From Variovorax sp. J22G73 (GTDB lineage Bacteria > Pseudomonadota > Gammaproteobacteria > Burkholderiales > Burkholderiaceae_C): a DNA stretch of 64,000 nt. Positions 23,629 through 35,482 of the stretch are shown here, piece after piece (position 1 is the first letter of the stretch; each line of letters opens with the position of its first letter). Under the pieces are notes generated by a model. The model searched no databases. It saw only the letters and a program-made list of their open reading frames with translations, and was not told where the DNA came from. The DNA lies in assembly GCF_030317035.1 (NCBI RefSeq), contig NZ_JASZYK010000002.1, positions 372,001 through 436,000 on the forward strand, read 5' to 3'. The translations under genes were made by a program, and so were the position numbers.

Positions 23629-24354
23629 TCACTCGGACAGCGACGCGTTGTGGAACACGTCCTGCACATCGTCCAGGTCCTCGAGCACGTCGAGCAGCTT
23701 CTGCATTCTTGCGGCGTCTTCGCCGGTCACGTCGACGGTGTTTTCCGCGCGCATGGTCACTTCGGCGGCGTCGGGCTTCAGGCCGGCGGCCTCCAGCGCG
23801 TTCTTCACGGCCTCGAAGTCGGCCACGGCGGTGATCACCTCGATGGCGCCGTCGTCGTCGGTGACCACGTCTTCGGCGCCCGCTTCCAGCGCCACTTCCA
23901 TCACCTTGTCTTCGCTGGTGCCCGGCGCGAAGATGATCTGGCCGCAGTGCTTGAACTGGAAGGCCACCGAGCCTTCGGTGCCCATGTTGCCGCCGTGCTT
24001 GGAGAAGGCGTGGCGCACTTCGGCCACGGTGCGCACGCGGTTGTCGGTCATGGTGTCGACGATGATCGCCGCGCCGCCGATGCCATACCCTTCGTAACGA
24101 ATTTCTTCGTAGTTGACGCCTTCGAGGTTGCCCGTGGCCTTGTCGATGTTGCGCTTGATGGTGTCGATCGGCAGGTTCACCGCCTTGGCCTTTTCGACCG
24201 CCAGCCGCAGCCGGGGGTTGGAACCCAGGTCAGCGCCGCCGGCGCGGGCGGCCACGGTGATTTCGCGGATGGCGCGGGTCCAGAGCTTGCCGCGCTTCTC
24301 GTCCTGGCGGCCCTTCCGGTGCTGAATATTTGCCCACTTGCTGTGTCCGGCCAT
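23629..24354 (-). CDS. yebC: YebC/PmpR-family protein
   Basis: A 241-residue protein starting [23 protein letters not shown], the family hallmark, with [23 protein letters not shown] near residue 90. Family members are described as transcription regulators and, more recently, as ribosome-associated factors that help translate proline stretches. It lies just upstream of purD on the same strand and divergent from the methyltransferase gene at 24472. Confidence 0.95.
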   Translation of the reverse strand: MAGHSKWANIQHRKGRQDEKRGKLWTRAIREITVAARAGGADLGSNPRLRLAVEKAKAVNLPIDTIKRNIDKATGNLEGVNYEEIRYEGYGIGGAAIIVDTMTDNRVRTVAEVRHAFSKHGGNMGTEGSVAFQFKHCGQIIFAPGTSEDKVMEVALEAGAEDVVTDDDGAIEVITAVADFEAVKNALEAAGLKPDAAEVTMRAENTVDVTGEDAARMQKLLDVLEDLDDVQDVFHNASLSE

Positions 24355-24471
24355 GGCTTTCTATCTCGCTGTCTTGTGTTTTCAAAGCAAGCGCCGAGTT
24401 TACTGTCCGGCGCGCACAACGCCCGGGCGGACCCGGGATTTCGGCTCGGGCCTTTTGGTGATAATCGTTCG

Positions 24472-25260
24472 ATGACGCCATCGCCTTCCGTAGCGCCAGG
24501 GAATTCCGAGACCCTGCCGCCCCACGCTCCACTGCCGCTGTACTACAAGACCGAGGCGGAGCACCAGGCGTTCCTGCTGCGCATCTTCGACAGCACCGCC
24601 GCCGACTACGACCGCATCGAGAGCGTGCTGGCCTTCGGCACCGGCCCCTCGTACCGCCGCGCGGCGCTGCGCCAGGCCGGCCTGACGCCAGGCGCCCAGG
24701 TGCTGGACGTGGGCATCGGCACCGGGCTCGTCGCACGCGAGGCGCTCAAGCTCATCGGCTCCACCGGCCAGCTCGTGGGCGTCGACCCCAGCGCCGGCAT
24801 GATGAGCCAGGTCAAGCTGCCCGGCGTCGAGCTGCTGCGCGGCGTGGCCGAAAACCTGCCCCGTCCCGACGCCAGCTGCGACTTCGTGAGCATGGGCTAC
24901 GCCATGCGCCACATCAGCGACGTCGCGGCCGCCTTCAGCGAATTCCACCGCGTGCTGCGTCCCGGCGGGCGCGTGGCGGTGCTGGAAATCACCAAGCCCG
25001 AAGGCCGCGTCGCAACGGCGCTGCTCAAGGGCTACATGCGTGCCGTGGTGCCGCTGATTGCCCGCGTGGTCGGGCGCCAGCGCAACACCTCGGAACTGTG
25101 GCGCTATTACTGGGACACCATCGAGGCCTGCATTCCGCCCGAGCGGGTGATGCAGGCGCTGGCCGCCGCGGGCTTTCGCGACGTGCAGCGCCATGCCAGC
25201 CTCGGCGTGTTTTCCGCCTATACCGCCATCAAACCAGAACCCATCCCAGAGGCCAGGTGA
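24472..25260 (+). CDS. UbiE-like class I SAM-dependent methyltransferase
   Basis: A 262-residue protein with the SAM motifs VLDVGIGTGLVAREAL (motif I), LVGVDPSAGMM, CDFVSMGYAMRHISDV and HRVLRPGGRVAVLEITKP. The overall pattern, including FDSTAADYDRIESVLAFG, is that of UbiE/COQ5 C-methyltransferases, but it differs at places from the canonical quinone enzyme. The stop overlaps the GTG of the chorismatase gene, so the two are coupled. Methylation of a chorismate-derived aromatic product is the likely role; a true quinone methyltransferase is the alternative. Confidence 0.75.
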   Translation: MTPSPSVAPGNSETLPPHAPLPLYYKTEAEHQAFLLRIFDSTAADYDRIESVLAFGTGPSYRRAALRQAGLTPGAQVLDVGIGTGLVAREALKLIGSTGQLVGVDPSAGMMSQVKLPGVELLRGVAENLPRPDASCDFVSMGYAMRHISDVAAAFSEFHRVLRPGGRVAVLEITKPEGRVATALLKGYMRAVVPLIARVVGRQRNTSELWRYYWDTIEACIPPERVMQALAAAGFRDVQRHASLGVFSAYTAIKPEPIPEAR

Positions 25261-26306
25261 CAGTGCGAGCTCAGGACCCCAACTCCTCCCAACTCTCTTC
25301 CCATCTGCGCGTCGAGCGCCTTTCGTTGCCGGACAGCCTCGCGCTGGCCACCCACGGCAAGGCGCCCTTCGCGGCCCTGGGCTACGGCACGCCGCACGGC
25401 GTGGCCTGGATGCCGACCGTGAACGCCCGCGTGCTGTCCACGCAAGGCGCCATGGCCGACGTGTGGCACGTGAGCGGCCCGCACATCGAGTCGGGCACCA
25501 CCGGCATCGCGCGCTGGCGCACCGACGGCCACTGGCTGCTGGGCGCCATCGACCTGAACGAAGCGGCCGAGCAGCAGGGCCTGGCCGAGCTGGCGCACCG
25601 CGCCTACCGCGACCTGTTCAAGACGCTGGACCAGGCCGGCGCGCCGCACCTGCAGCGCATCTGGAACTACCTGCCGCAGATCAACGCCGACGGCGGCGGG
25701 CTGGAGCGCTACCGCCAGTTCAACCTGGGCCGGCAAGAGGCCTTCCTGGAAGCCGGCCGCGCCGCCTTCGAAGGCGCCCCCGCAGCCTGCGCCCTGGGCA
25801 TTCACCAGGGCTCGCTGTCGATCCGCTTCCTGGCCGGCCAGCAGGCGCCGCTGCCGCTGGAAAATCCGCGCCAGGTCTCGGCCTACCGCTACCCCGAAAC
25901 CTACGGCCCGCGCTCGCCGACCTTTTCGCGCGCCGCGCTGGCGGACATCGGCGACGGCAACATCGCCCTGTTCATCTCGGGCACGGCGAGCATCGTCGGC
26001 CACGAAACCGTGCACCACGGCGACGTGCTGGAGCAAACCCGCGAAACGCTGCGCAACCTGCAGGCGGTGGTCGATGCCGCCAACGCGCGCGGCACGGCGA
26101 AGTTCGCCCTGGCCGAGCTCGACTGCGTGGTCTACGTGCGGCACCCGTCGGACACCGAGGCCGTGCGCAGCGTGCTCGAAGACACGCTGGGCGCCGACGC
26201 TCCCATGGCGCGCCATGCGGTGTACCTCGAGGCGGACATCTGCCGCGCCGACCTGCTGGTCGAGATCGAGGCCCACACGGTGGCGGCCGGTCAGCTGCGG
26301 GCCTGA
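25257..26306 (+). CDS. FkbO/Hyg5-type chorismatase (XanB2-like)
   Basis: A 349-residue protein of the chorismatase family that splits chorismate into pyruvate and a (dihydro)hydroxybenzoate. Family-like stretches include RIWNYLPQINAD, ALGIHQGSLSIRFLAG, YRYPETYGPRSPTFSRA, SGTASIVGHETVHHGD and ALAELDCVVYVRHP. Xanthomonas XanB2 gives 3- and 4-hydroxybenzoate for xanthomonadin and ubiquinone. The GTG at 25257 overlaps the upstream stop. Product (3-HBA, 4-HBA or other) cannot be told from the sequence alone. Confidence 0.85.
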   Translation: MTVRAQDPNSSQLSSHLRVERLSLPDSLALATHGKAPFAALGYGTPHGVAWMPTVNARVLSTQGAMADVWHVSGPHIESGTTGIARWRTDGHWLLGAIDLNEAAEQQGLAELAHRAYRDLFKTLDQAGAPHLQRIWNYLPQINADGGGLERYRQFNLGRQEAFLEAGRAAFEGAPAACALGIHQGSLSIRFLAGQQAPLPLENPRQVSAYRYPETYGPRSPTFSRAALADIGDGNIALFISGTASIVGHETVHHGDVLEQTRETLRNLQAVVDAANARGTAKFALAELDCVVYVRHPSDTEAVRSVLEDTLGADAPMARHAVYLEADICRADLLVEIEAHTVAAGQLRA

Positions 26307-26348
26307 GCGGTCGTTGTCCGACCGTGTGCAGTCCGATTGCCTGATCCA

Positions 26349-27158
26349 ATGATTCGCGTGCTGCGCTTCATCACGTCGATCCTCACGTCGATTCCGCTCG
26401 CGTTGATGCTCTACGCGCTGCTGCTGTTCCTGGGCCTCATCTCCCTGGTGTGGAACGTGGTCGCCATGCTGCTCTACCCCGTGATGCCGGTGGCGCCGGC
26501 GCGCGCGCTGGGGCGCACCACCATCGCCTTTGCCTACCGCATGTTCTGGTGGCTGGCCTCGGTGACCGGCATGATGCGCATCGACGCCTCGTGCCTCGAC
26601 CCGATGCGCAAGGAGCCCGGCGTGATCTTCGTGGCCAACCACCCGACCATGCTCGACGCCCTGCTGCTGGTGGCGCGGCTGCCGCGCAGCGCCTGCATCA
26701 TGAAGGCCGACCTGATGGGCAACATCTTTCTCGGCGCCGGCGCCCGGCTGGCGCGCTACATCAGCAACAAGTCGGCGCGCACCATGGTGCGACTGGCAGT
26801 GAACGACCTGCGCAACGGCGGGCAGCTGGTGGTTTTTCCTGAAGGCACGCGCACCGTGACGCCGCCGCTCAACCCGTTTCGCCCCGGCACCACGCTGATC
26901 GCCAAGCTGGCGCAGGCGCCCATCCAGACCGTGTTCATCGACACCGACTCGCCCTACCTCGGCAAGGGCTGGCCGCTGTGGCGCGTGCCGCCGCTGCCCA
27001 TCGTGTTCACGCTGCGGCTGGGCAAGCGCTTCGCGCCCACGCAGGACAGCGACGTGCTGCAGGCCGACCTGGAACAGTACTTTCGCCAAAACCTCGAACA
27101 GCGCGCTACAGACGCGTCTCCCGAATGCCAGACGCCTCGCGCACACACCTTGTCCTGA
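26349..27158 (+). CDS. 1-acylglycerol-3-phosphate acyltransferase-like (PlsC family)
   Basis: A 269-residue membrane-associated acyltransferase. Hydrophobic N-terminal segments (LALMLYALLLFLGLISLVWNVVAMLLYPV) precede the H-x4-D motif NHPTMLD and the substrate motif FPEGTR. ATG 26349 is preferred over an in-frame TTG at 26337. Acyltransferases of this type are standard members of aryl-polyene/xanthomonadin clusters, where they attach the acyl chain to a lipid. It overlaps the glycosyltransferase gene by 34 bases. Confidence 0.85.
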   Translation: MIRVLRFITSILTSIPLALMLYALLLFLGLISLVWNVVAMLLYPVMPVAPARALGRTTIAFAYRMFWWLASVTGMMRIDASCLDPMRKEPGVIFVANHPTMLDALLLVARLPRSACIMKADLMGNIFLGAGARLARYISNKSARTMVRLAVNDLRNGGQLVVFPEGTRTVTPPLNPFRPGTTLIAKLAQAPIQTVFIDTDSPYLGKGWPLWRVPPLPIVFTLRLGKRFAPTQDSDVLQADLEQYFRQNLEQRATDASPECQTPRAHTLS

Positions 27159-27901
27159 TCCCCAGCTACAACACGGGCGAACGCCTGTTCTCGACCGTTG
27201 CCGCCGCGCGCGCGCAATGGAACCCCGTGTGGGTGGTGGTCGACGGCAGCGACGATGGCACCGGCGAGCGGCTGCAGCAACTGGCCGCCGGCGACCCGGG
27301 CCTGCGCGTGTGGGTGCTGCCGCAGAACCAGGGCAAGGGCTCGGCCGTGCTGCACGGCCTGCGCGCCGCCAAGGATGCCGGGTTCACGCATGCGCTGACC
27401 ATGGACTCCGACGGCCAGCACCCGGCTGACCTGATTCCCGAATTCATGAACGCCTCGCTGGCGCGGCCCGAGACCATGGTGCTCGGCCGCCCGGTGTTCG
27501 ACGCCAGCGCGCCGCTGCTGCGCGTGCGCGGGCGGCGCGTGTCGAACGGATGGACCCAGCTGGAGACCCTGTTCGCCGGCGTCGGCGATTCGCTCTACGG
27601 CTTTCGCGTGTACCCGGTGGCCGACCTGATTGCCGTGATGCAGCGCCAGCCGTGGATGCGGCGCTTCGACTTCGACACTGAAGCGGTGGTGCGGCTGGCC
27701 TGGCGCGGCGTGAAGCCGGTGAACATCGATGCGCCGGTGAAATACCTGACGGCGGAGGAAGGCGGCGTGTCGCACTTCCGCTATGGGCGAGACAACGTGC
27801 TGCTGACGTGGATGCACGCGCGGCTGATGGTGGAGTTCGTGCTGCGGCTGCCGGGGCTGGTGGTTCGCAAGCTGGCGAAGAAGGCGCCGTTTCAGGATTG
27901 A
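27125..27901 (+). CDS. Family 2 glycosyltransferase
   Basis: A 258-residue GT-A fold enzyme without membrane helices. It has LVLIPSYNTGERLFSTV at the start, VVVDGSDDGTGERL, NQGKGSAVLHGL and the metal-binding DSDGQHPADL, followed by RRFDFDTEAVVRLAWRG. It is similar to dolichol-phosphate-mannose-synthase-like transferases found next to PlsC-type acyltransferases in aryl-polyene clusters. It overlaps the end of the acyltransferase gene and closes the four-gene cassette. Confidence 0.88.
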   Translation: MPDASRTHLVLIPSYNTGERLFSTVAAARAQWNPVWVVVDGSDDGTGERLQQLAAGDPGLRVWVLPQNQGKGSAVLHGLRAAKDAGFTHALTMDSDGQHPADLIPEFMNASLARPETMVLGRPVFDASAPLLRVRGRRVSNGWTQLETLFAGVGDSLYGFRVYPVADLIAVMQRQPWMRRFDFDTEAVVRLAWRGVKPVNIDAPVKYLTAEEGGVSHFRYGRDNVLLTWMHARLMVEFVLRLPGLVVRKLAKKAPFQD

Positions 27902-27948
27902 TTTTTGGGGGTCGGTGCGGACGGCAGTGTGGAAGGTTGAGGCTGCTG

Positions 27949-28068
27949 CCCTCACCCCAGCCCTCTCCCGCGAGCGGGAGAGGGAGCAATACCGGGGAGT
28001 CGGAGAACAGGCGCCGATGCCGCCGCGTTGTCCCCTCTCCCGCTCGCGGGAGAGGGCTAGGGTGAGGG
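27949..28068. repeat. Inverted pair of dispersed GC-rich palindromic repeats
   Basis: Two 36-base elements, 27949-27984 and 28033-28068, are inverted copies agreeing at 35 of 36 positions (CCCTCACCCC/TAGCCCTCTCCCGC and so on). Each also folds on itself (CCCTCTCCCGC with GCGGGAGAGGG). They lie between two convergent genes. This is the form of REP/BIME-type intergenic repeats and could act as a two-way transcription stop. A related single element lies at 34529-34567. Confidence 0.7.
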
Positions 28069-28098
28069 TGGTGCCTCCGGAAAAGCACGCGCCCAAAT

Positions 28099-29523
28099 TC
28101 AGCCTGACGCCCCCACAGCCGCCCCACCCAACGCCTTGTAAAGCGTCATCGTCGCATTCAGCTGATTCAACCGATTCAGCGCCAGCGACACCTCCGCCGT
28201 GCGCCGCCGGTCCTTCGCATCCAGCACCGGCTGCAACGCCGTCGCCCCCGCGCGGTAGCGCACCTCCGACAAGCGCTCCGCGCGTTGCGCTTCCTGCAGC
28301 GCCAGCGCGAGCTTCTCGCTCTCGGCGCGCAACTGCGTGCGTGACGACAGCGCGTTCTCCACCTCCGACAGCGCCGTGTACAACGACTGCCGAAAGCCCA
28401 CCACCGCCTCCTCGTACTGCGTCTGCGAAACGCCCACGCTCAGCCGCGCGGTGTTCCATTGCAGAAACGGCAAGGCCAGCCCGGCACCGAGCGTCGCCAC
28501 CGGGTTCTTCAGCAGTTCGCCCAACGCGGTGCTCGAAGTGCCCAGCGACCCGGTGAGGCTCAGCGCCGGATAGAACCCGGTGCGCGTCGCATCGACGTTC
28601 GCGAGCGCCGCGCCCAGCCGCTGCTCCGCCGCGCGCAGGTCCGGCCGGCGGCCCAGCAAGCTCGCGGGCACGTCGGCGTCGATCGCGGGCAAGGCGATGT
28701 CCGGCAAGCTCGGCGGCTCGACCGCCATCGGCTCCGGTGGCCGGTCGAACAGGATGGCCAGCGCGTTGCGCGCCTCCACGCGCTGCTGCAGCAGCTGCGT
28801 GTGTGCCGCCTCCTGCGTGGCCAGGTTCTGGCCGGCCTGCGCCACGTCCAGCCCCGACACCGCGCCCGCCGCGTACTTCACGCGCACCAGCGCAAGGATG
28901 CGCCGGCCGTCTTCCATGCCCGCCTCGCTCAACGCGATGCGCTGGTTGAGGTAGCCGGTCTGCCAATAAAGGCCGGCCGTGGTGCCCACCAGCGCGAGCG
29001 CCGTGGCCTGGCGGTCGGATTCGGTCGCCTTCAGCGCCCAGTCGGCCGCGCTGCGCTGCGCCGACAGCCGCCCCCACAGGTCGATCTCGTAGTTCAGGCT
29101 CAGCAGCGAATTCGATGCCGACCCGGCCACGCCGCCGCGCTTCAGGTCGTAGCTGCGCGAAGTGCTGGCCTGCCCCGCCACCGCCGGCGTGAGGTTCGTG
29201 TTCGCCAGCCCCGCCTGCAGCTGCGCGCGTTGCACGCGAATGCCCGCGGCGGCCAGGTCGTTGTTGGTGCGCAGTGCGTCGTCGATGAGCCGGTCGAGCT
29301 GCGCGTCGTTGAACGCCGCCCACCAGTTCGCGGAGAGCACCGTTGATGCGCTTCCCTCGCTCCCCGCGCCACCTTGCTGCCAGGCCTGCGGAACGTCGAG
29401 CGGACGCTGCACCCGCTGCTCCGGCTGGAACAGCGTGCAGCCGTTCAGCAGCAGCACCGCCGCGGCCACCGTGGAGAGAAGGCGGGAGCTCTTCACGCTG
29501 TTCACGTCGATCACCCCGTTCAC
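28099..29523 (-). CDS. Outer-membrane factor of the NodT/TolC lipoprotein family
   Basis: A 474-residue outer-membrane efflux channel. The signal peptide has a lipobox (LLLNGC) and the two duplicated OEP domains are seen through NYEIDLWGRLSAQRSAADW, GRRPDLRAAEQRLGAALANVDATRTGFYPALSLTGSLG and RYRAGATALQPVLDA. Several GTG codons (29532, 29523, 29514, 29505, 29496) could start it; 29523 is a compromise. It is the third gene of macA-macB-OMF and should form the channel of that pump. Confidence 0.88.
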   Translation of the reverse strand: MNGVIDVNSVKSSRLLSTVAAAVLLLNGCTLFQPEQRVQRPLDVPQAWQQGGAGSEGSASTVLSANWWAAFNDAQLDRLIDDALRTNNDLAAAGIRVQRAQLQAGLANTNLTPAVAGQASTSRSYDLKRGGVAGSASNSLLSLNYEIDLWGRLSAQRSAADWALKATESDRQATALALVGTTAGLYWQTGYLNQRIALSEAGMEDGRRILALVRVKYAAGAVSGLDVAQAGQNLATQEAAHTQLLQQRVEARNALAILFDRPPEPMAVEPPSLPDIALPAIDADVPASLLGRRPDLRAAEQRLGAALANVDATRTGFYPALSLTGSLGTSSTALGELLKNPVATLGAGLALPFLQWNTARLSVGVSQTQYEEAVVGFRQSLYTALSEVENALSSRTQLRAESEKLALALQEAQRAERLSEVRYRAGATALQPVLDAKDRRRTAEVSLALNRLNQLNATMTLYKALGGAAVGASG

Positions 29524-29524
29524 G

Positions 29525-31542
<2,018 letters not shown>

Positions 31543-31546
<4 letters not shown>

Positions 31547-32739
31547 GGGCGCTTGCCCTTCGGCCCGCCGCCATCCCCACCACCGCCACTACCGCTGCCG
31601 CCGCCACCGCTGTCATTGCGGTCGCCCACGGCCGACGGGTCGCCCGTGATGACCGTGTCGCCCTCCTTCAGCCCTTCGAGCACCTGCGCCTGGAAGTTGT
31701 TGCTGATGCCCACGCGCACCTTGCGCGTGTCCACCGTCTGGTCGGCCTTGAGCACGCGCACGTCCTGGCGGCCTTCCGTGTCGCGCGCGCCCAGCGCGGT
31801 GAGCGGCACGGTCAGCGCCTGCTTCGCCTCGCCCAGAAGAATGGCGACCTGCGCCGTCATGTCGACGCGCAGCGTGCGGTCGGGGTTGGGCACGTCGAAC
31901 AGCGCGTTGAAGAACACGGCGTTGTTGATCTTCTCGGGCGACGGCTGCACCGCGCGCAGCGTGCCGTGGTAGCGCTTGTCGGGGTCGCCCAGGATGGTGA
32001 AGTACACCGGCTGCCCGGGCTTGACGCGCACCACGTCGGCCTCGGACACCTGCGCCTTCACCGTCATGGTCGACAGGTCGGCCAGCTTCATCAGCGTGGG
32101 CACCTGGAACGCGGCCACCACCGTCTGCCCTTCGAGCGTGCTGATGGACACCACGTCGCCGTCGATGGGCGCGACGATGCGCGTGTACGACAGGTTGGTC
32201 TGCGCCGAGGCCACGGCCAGCTTCTGCTGGCGGATCTGCGCCTCCAGCGACACGGCGTCGGCGCGCAGCGCACGCAGCTCGGCGTCGGCGCTTTCCATGT
32301 CCTGCCGTGCCGCGGCGTCCTGCGCGAGCATGTCCTGCTGGCGGGTCCAGGTGAGCTGGGCCTGCTTCACGCGAACTTCCTTGGCGAGCTTCTGCGCTTG
32401 CAGGTTCTCCAGCTTGGCCTGCTCCTGCGCGAGCGTGTTCTGCGAGATGACGGGGTCGATCTCGGCGAGCCAGTCGCCCTTTTTCACGGTCTGCCCCAAC
32501 ACCACCTTCAGCGACTTGAGCTGGCCGCTGACCTGCGCGCCCACCTCCACCTGCTTGAGCGCCTGCAGCACGCCCGTGGCGAGCACGGCGTTCTCGAGGT
32601 CGGTGCGCTGGACCGTGGCGGTGAGGTAGTCGGTCTTCTTGGGCGGGCTGAACCAGAACAGGGACAGCAGACCCAGGGCCACCACGGCGACGAGGCCGTA
32701 GACGAGCTTGCGCGAGCGCCGCTTGGGGGTGTTTTGCAT
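31543..32739 (-). CDS. macA: MacA-type periplasmic adaptor protein
   Basis: A 398-residue membrane fusion protein. One N-terminal membrane segment (LVYGLVAVVALGLLSLFWF) is followed by lipoyl half-motifs around a long coiled hairpin (LAQEQAKLENLQAQKLAKEVRVKQAQL) and barrel domains (YTRIVAPIDGDVVSISTLEGQTV). It ends in an unusual Gly/Ser-rich tail (GGGGSGSGGGGDGGG). ATG 32739 gives the usual start. It bridges MacB and the outer-membrane channel. Confidence 0.92.
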
Positions 32740-32901
32740 GCAGTGAGGATGAAGTGAAACGCCGCTGGCGCGCACGGGGTGCGGCAGCGGCTTTCATCCT
32801 AGCGGCGGTTCCTGAAGGTCCCCTAAAGACAGGGGCGGCATCGGGGCATTGCGCCCGATGCCTTGGAGATCAGCGGGGCATCGCCCCCGATGCGCTGAAG
32901 C

Positions 32902-33417
32902 TCAGCGGGCCCGGCGCGAGCGCACCAGCAGCGTGAGCAGCATCAGCGACAGCACCACGAACGCGATGAACGACCAGTTCGCCAGCGTCAGGCCGAACAG
33001 CGTCCAGTCGATCTTCGAGCAGTCGCCGCCGCCGCGGAAGATCATCGGCAGCGCGCGCTTCAGCGGAAAGGTCTCGATCATTCCGTATAGGTCGCGCCCG
33101 CAGGACACCACCTCCGGCGGGTACCACTGCAACCAGCTCTGCGAGGCGGCCGTGTAGGCACCGCCGATGGCCGCCACCAGCGCCAGCACGCTGCCGGTCA
33201 CCTGCAGCGCACGGGTGCGGAAGATGGCGGCCAGCCCGGTGAAGAGCGCCACCAGCACCAGCGCATACCGCTGCACGATGCACATGGGGCAAGGCTCGAG
33301 CCCGACCACGTGCTGCAGGTAGAGCCCGAAGGCCAGCATGAGAACGCAGGCCAGGCAGATCAGCCCGAGCGCGCGGCGCGGCGCGCCGAAGTACCAATCG
33401 ATCAAGGAGACACCCAA
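32902..33417 (-). CDS. dsbB: Disulfide bond formation protein DsbB
   Basis: A 171-residue, four-helix inner-membrane protein that reoxidises DsbA with quinone. The cysteine pairs are C43/C46 (EPCPMC) and C106/C133 ([16 protein letters not shown]). The only start that gives the first helix is a TTG at 33417, which overlaps the last 16 bases of cysA; it is probably coupled to the sulfate transporter genes. Confidence 0.93.
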   Translation of the reverse strand: MGVSLIDWYFGAPRRALGLICLACVLMLAFGLYLQHVVGLEPCPMCIVQRYALVLVALFTGLAAIFRTRALQVTGSVLALVAAIGGAYTAASQSWLQWYPPEVVSCGRDLYGMIETFPLKRALPMIFRGGGDCSKIDWTLFGLTLANWSFIAFVVLSLMLLTLLVRSRRAR

Positions 33418-34499
33418 TCTTCTTCTACGAACACCCTGGCCTTGCGTGGGTTGGCGACGACGGTGTCGCCTTCCTTCAAGCCCAGGTCACGGAACTGTTG
33501 CGCAGGGAGTTGCGCCTCGATGATGGTTCCGGAGCCCGGATTATCTGGATTCGATTCGGTGGGTTCAAGTTCCAGCCGCGCGGTGGGTCCGACCACGATC
33601 GCGCGCGAAAGCGTGGCGACGATGCCCGAGGCGCCCGGCACGTAGCGTGTCACATCGATGTCATGCGGGCGCACGTAGGCGCGCGCCTTGGCGTCGCGCG
33701 CGCCGCTGTGCTCGGGCGAGTCCAGGCGCATGCCGTCGAGCTGCACGGCGCCGTTGTCGGCCCGGCCGTGGAACAGGTTCACGTCGCCCAGGAAGCCGTA
33801 GACGAAGGGGCTGGCCGGCTGGTCCCACACCTCTTGCGGCGAGCCGACCTGCTCGATCTGCCCCTTGTTGATGACCACCACGCGGTCGGCCACCTCGAGC
33901 GCCTCTTCCTGGTCGTGCGTGACGAAGATGGAGGTCACGTGCAGCTCGTCGTGCAGGCGGCGCAGCCAGCGGCGCAGTTCCTTGCGCACCTTGGCGTCGA
34001 GCGCGCCGAAGGGCTCGTCCAGCAGCAGCACCTTGGGCTCCACCGCCAGCGCGCGGGCGAGCGCGATGCGCTGGCGCTGGCCGCCCGAGAGTTGCGACGG
34101 GTAGCGGTCGGCCAGCCAGTCGAGCTGCACCAGCTTGAGCAGGTCTGTGACCTTGGCCTTGATCTGCGCGTCGCTCGGGCGTTCCTTGCGCGGCTTCACG
34201 CGCAGGCCGAAGGCCACGTTCTCGAACACGGTCATGTGGCGGAACAGCGCGTAGTGCTGGAACACGAAGCCCACCTGCCGCTCGCGCACATGCACGTCGG
34301 TGGTGTCCTCGCCCGAGAAAAGAATGCTGCCGGCGTCGGCCGTTTCCAGCCCCGCGATGATGCGCAGCAACGTGGTCTTGCCGCAGCCCGAGGGACCGAG
34401 CAGCGCGACGAGCTCGCCCGACTCCACGTCGAGGTTCACGTCGCGCAGCGCGCGGAAGTCGCCGAACTGCTTGCTGATGTTGCGGATTTCGATGCTCAT
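33402..34499 (-). CDS. cysA: Sulfate/thiosulfate ABC transporter ATPase CysA
   Basis: A 365-residue ATPase. Walker [10 protein letters not shown] at 35-43, signature [15 protein letters not shown] and Walker [13 protein letters not shown], then the C-terminal regulatory TOBE-type part ([14 protein letters not shown]). It powers the CysTW permease. It follows cysW with an 88-base gap that holds a palindromic repeat element. Confidence 0.95.
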   Translation of the reverse strand: MSIEIRNISKQFGDFRALRDVNLDVESGELVALLGPSGCGKTTLLRIIAGLETADAGSILFSGEDTTDVHVRERQVGFVFQHYALFRHMTVFENVAFGLRVKPRKERPSDAQIKAKVTDLLKLVQLDWLADRYPSQLSGGQRQRIALARALAVEPKVLLLDEPFGALDAKVRKELRRWLRRLHDELHVTSIFVTHDQEEALEVADRVVVINKGQIEQVGSPQEVWDQPASPFVYGFLGDVNLFHGRADNGAVQLDGMRLDSPEHSGARDAKARAYVRPHDIDVTRYVPGASGIVATLSRAIVVGPTARLELEPTESNPDNPGSGTIIEAQLPAQQFRDLGLKEGDTVVANPRKARVFVEEDWVSP

Positions 34500-34528
34500 G
34501 GATCTCTGCCTGTGTGTTCTTCTGGTCA

Positions 34529-34567
34529 CTCCCTCTCCCCTTGGGGAGAGGGTCGGAGTGAGGGTTG
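34529..34567. repeat. Single dispersed palindromic repeat between cysW and cysA
   Basis: CCCTCTCCCC (34531-34540) pairs with GGGGAGAGGG (34543-34552), and the flank GGAGTGAGGGTTG matches the flank of the larger inverted pair at 27949-28068 in reverse. Same repeat family, different loop. In this place it could act as an mRNA-stability or attenuation hairpin inside the operon. Confidence 0.6.
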
Positions 34568-34587
34568 TCGCCTCACCCAGGGGCTTT

Positions 34588-35481
34588 TCAAGCCGCCGTG
34601 GGCCGCTCGGGCGGCAGTTCCGCAATGGCCTTCATCTCGCGCTCGTGCCGCCATTCGATGACCGACTTGATCACCAGCGTCACCAGCGCAAGGATGGCCA
34701 GCAGCGAGGCCACCGCGAAGGCGGCCACCGACTGGTATTCGTTATAGAGCACTTCCACATGCAGCGGCATGGTGTTGGTCTGGCCGCGAATGTGCCCCGA
34801 CACCACCGACACCGCGCCGAACTCGCCCATGGCGCGCGCGTTGCACAGGATCACGCCGTACAGCAGGCCCCACTTGATGTTCGGGAGCGTCACGCGCCAG
34901 AAGGTCTGCCAGCCGGTCGCGCCCAGCACGATGGCGGCCTGCTCCTCGTCGGTGCCCTGCGCCTGCATCAGCGGAATGAGTTCGCGCGCAATGAAGGGAA
35001 AGGTCACGAACACGGTCGCCAGCACGATGCCGGGCACGGCGAAGATGATCTTGATGTCGTGCTCGGCCAGCCAGGGGCCGATCCAGCCCTGCGCACCGAA
35101 CACCAGCACGTAGATCAGGCCCGCCACCACCGGCGACACCGCGAACGGCAGGTCGATCAGCGTGGTCAGCAAGGCCTTGCCGCGGAACTCGAACTTGGCC
35201 ACGGCCCAGGCCGCAGCCACGCCGAACACCAGGTTCAGCGGCACCGCGATGGCGGCCGTGATGAGCGTGAGCCGGATGGCGCTCCACGCATCGGGCTCCT
35301 TCAGCGCGTCGAGGTACGCCGAGAGGCCCTTGCGCAGCGCCTCCGTGGCCACGGCGGCCAGCGGCAGCACGAGGAACAGGAACATGAACGCGAGCGCGAT
35401 GCCGATCAGCGTCCAGCGCACCCAGGGTGCTTCGGTGGTGCCGGCCTTGGCGCGGCGAATGGTCTTGGAAGGTGCGCTCAT
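34588..35481 (-). CDS. cysW: Sulfate ABC transporter permease CysW
   Basis: A 297-residue inner-membrane permease with six predicted helices and the permease EAA-type loop ([28 protein letters not shown]). [32 protein letters not shown] is typical of CysW. It begins one base from the cysT stop and pairs with CysT to form the channel. Confidence 0.95.
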   Translation of the reverse strand: MSAPSKTIRRAKAGTTEAPWVRWTLIGIALAFMFLFLVLPLAAVATEALRKGLSAYLDALKEPDAWSAIRLTLITAAIAVPLNLVFGVAAAWAVAKFEFRGKALLTTLIDLPFAVSPVVAGLIYVLVFGAQGWIGPWLAEHDIKIIFAVPGIVLATVFVTFPFIARELIPLMQAQGTDEEQAAIVLGATGWQTFWRVTLPNIKWGLLYGVILCNARAMGEFGAVSVVSGHIRGQTNTMPLHVEVLYNEYQSVAAFAVASLLAILALVTLVIKSVIEWRHEREMKAIAELPPERPTAA

Positions 35482-35482
35482 G

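Noticed and set aside
27949..28068. Repeat pair considered as a CRISPR array or insertion-sequence ends
   Set aside because: Only two copies, inverted rather than direct, no unique spacers of constant length, no transposase and no target duplication.
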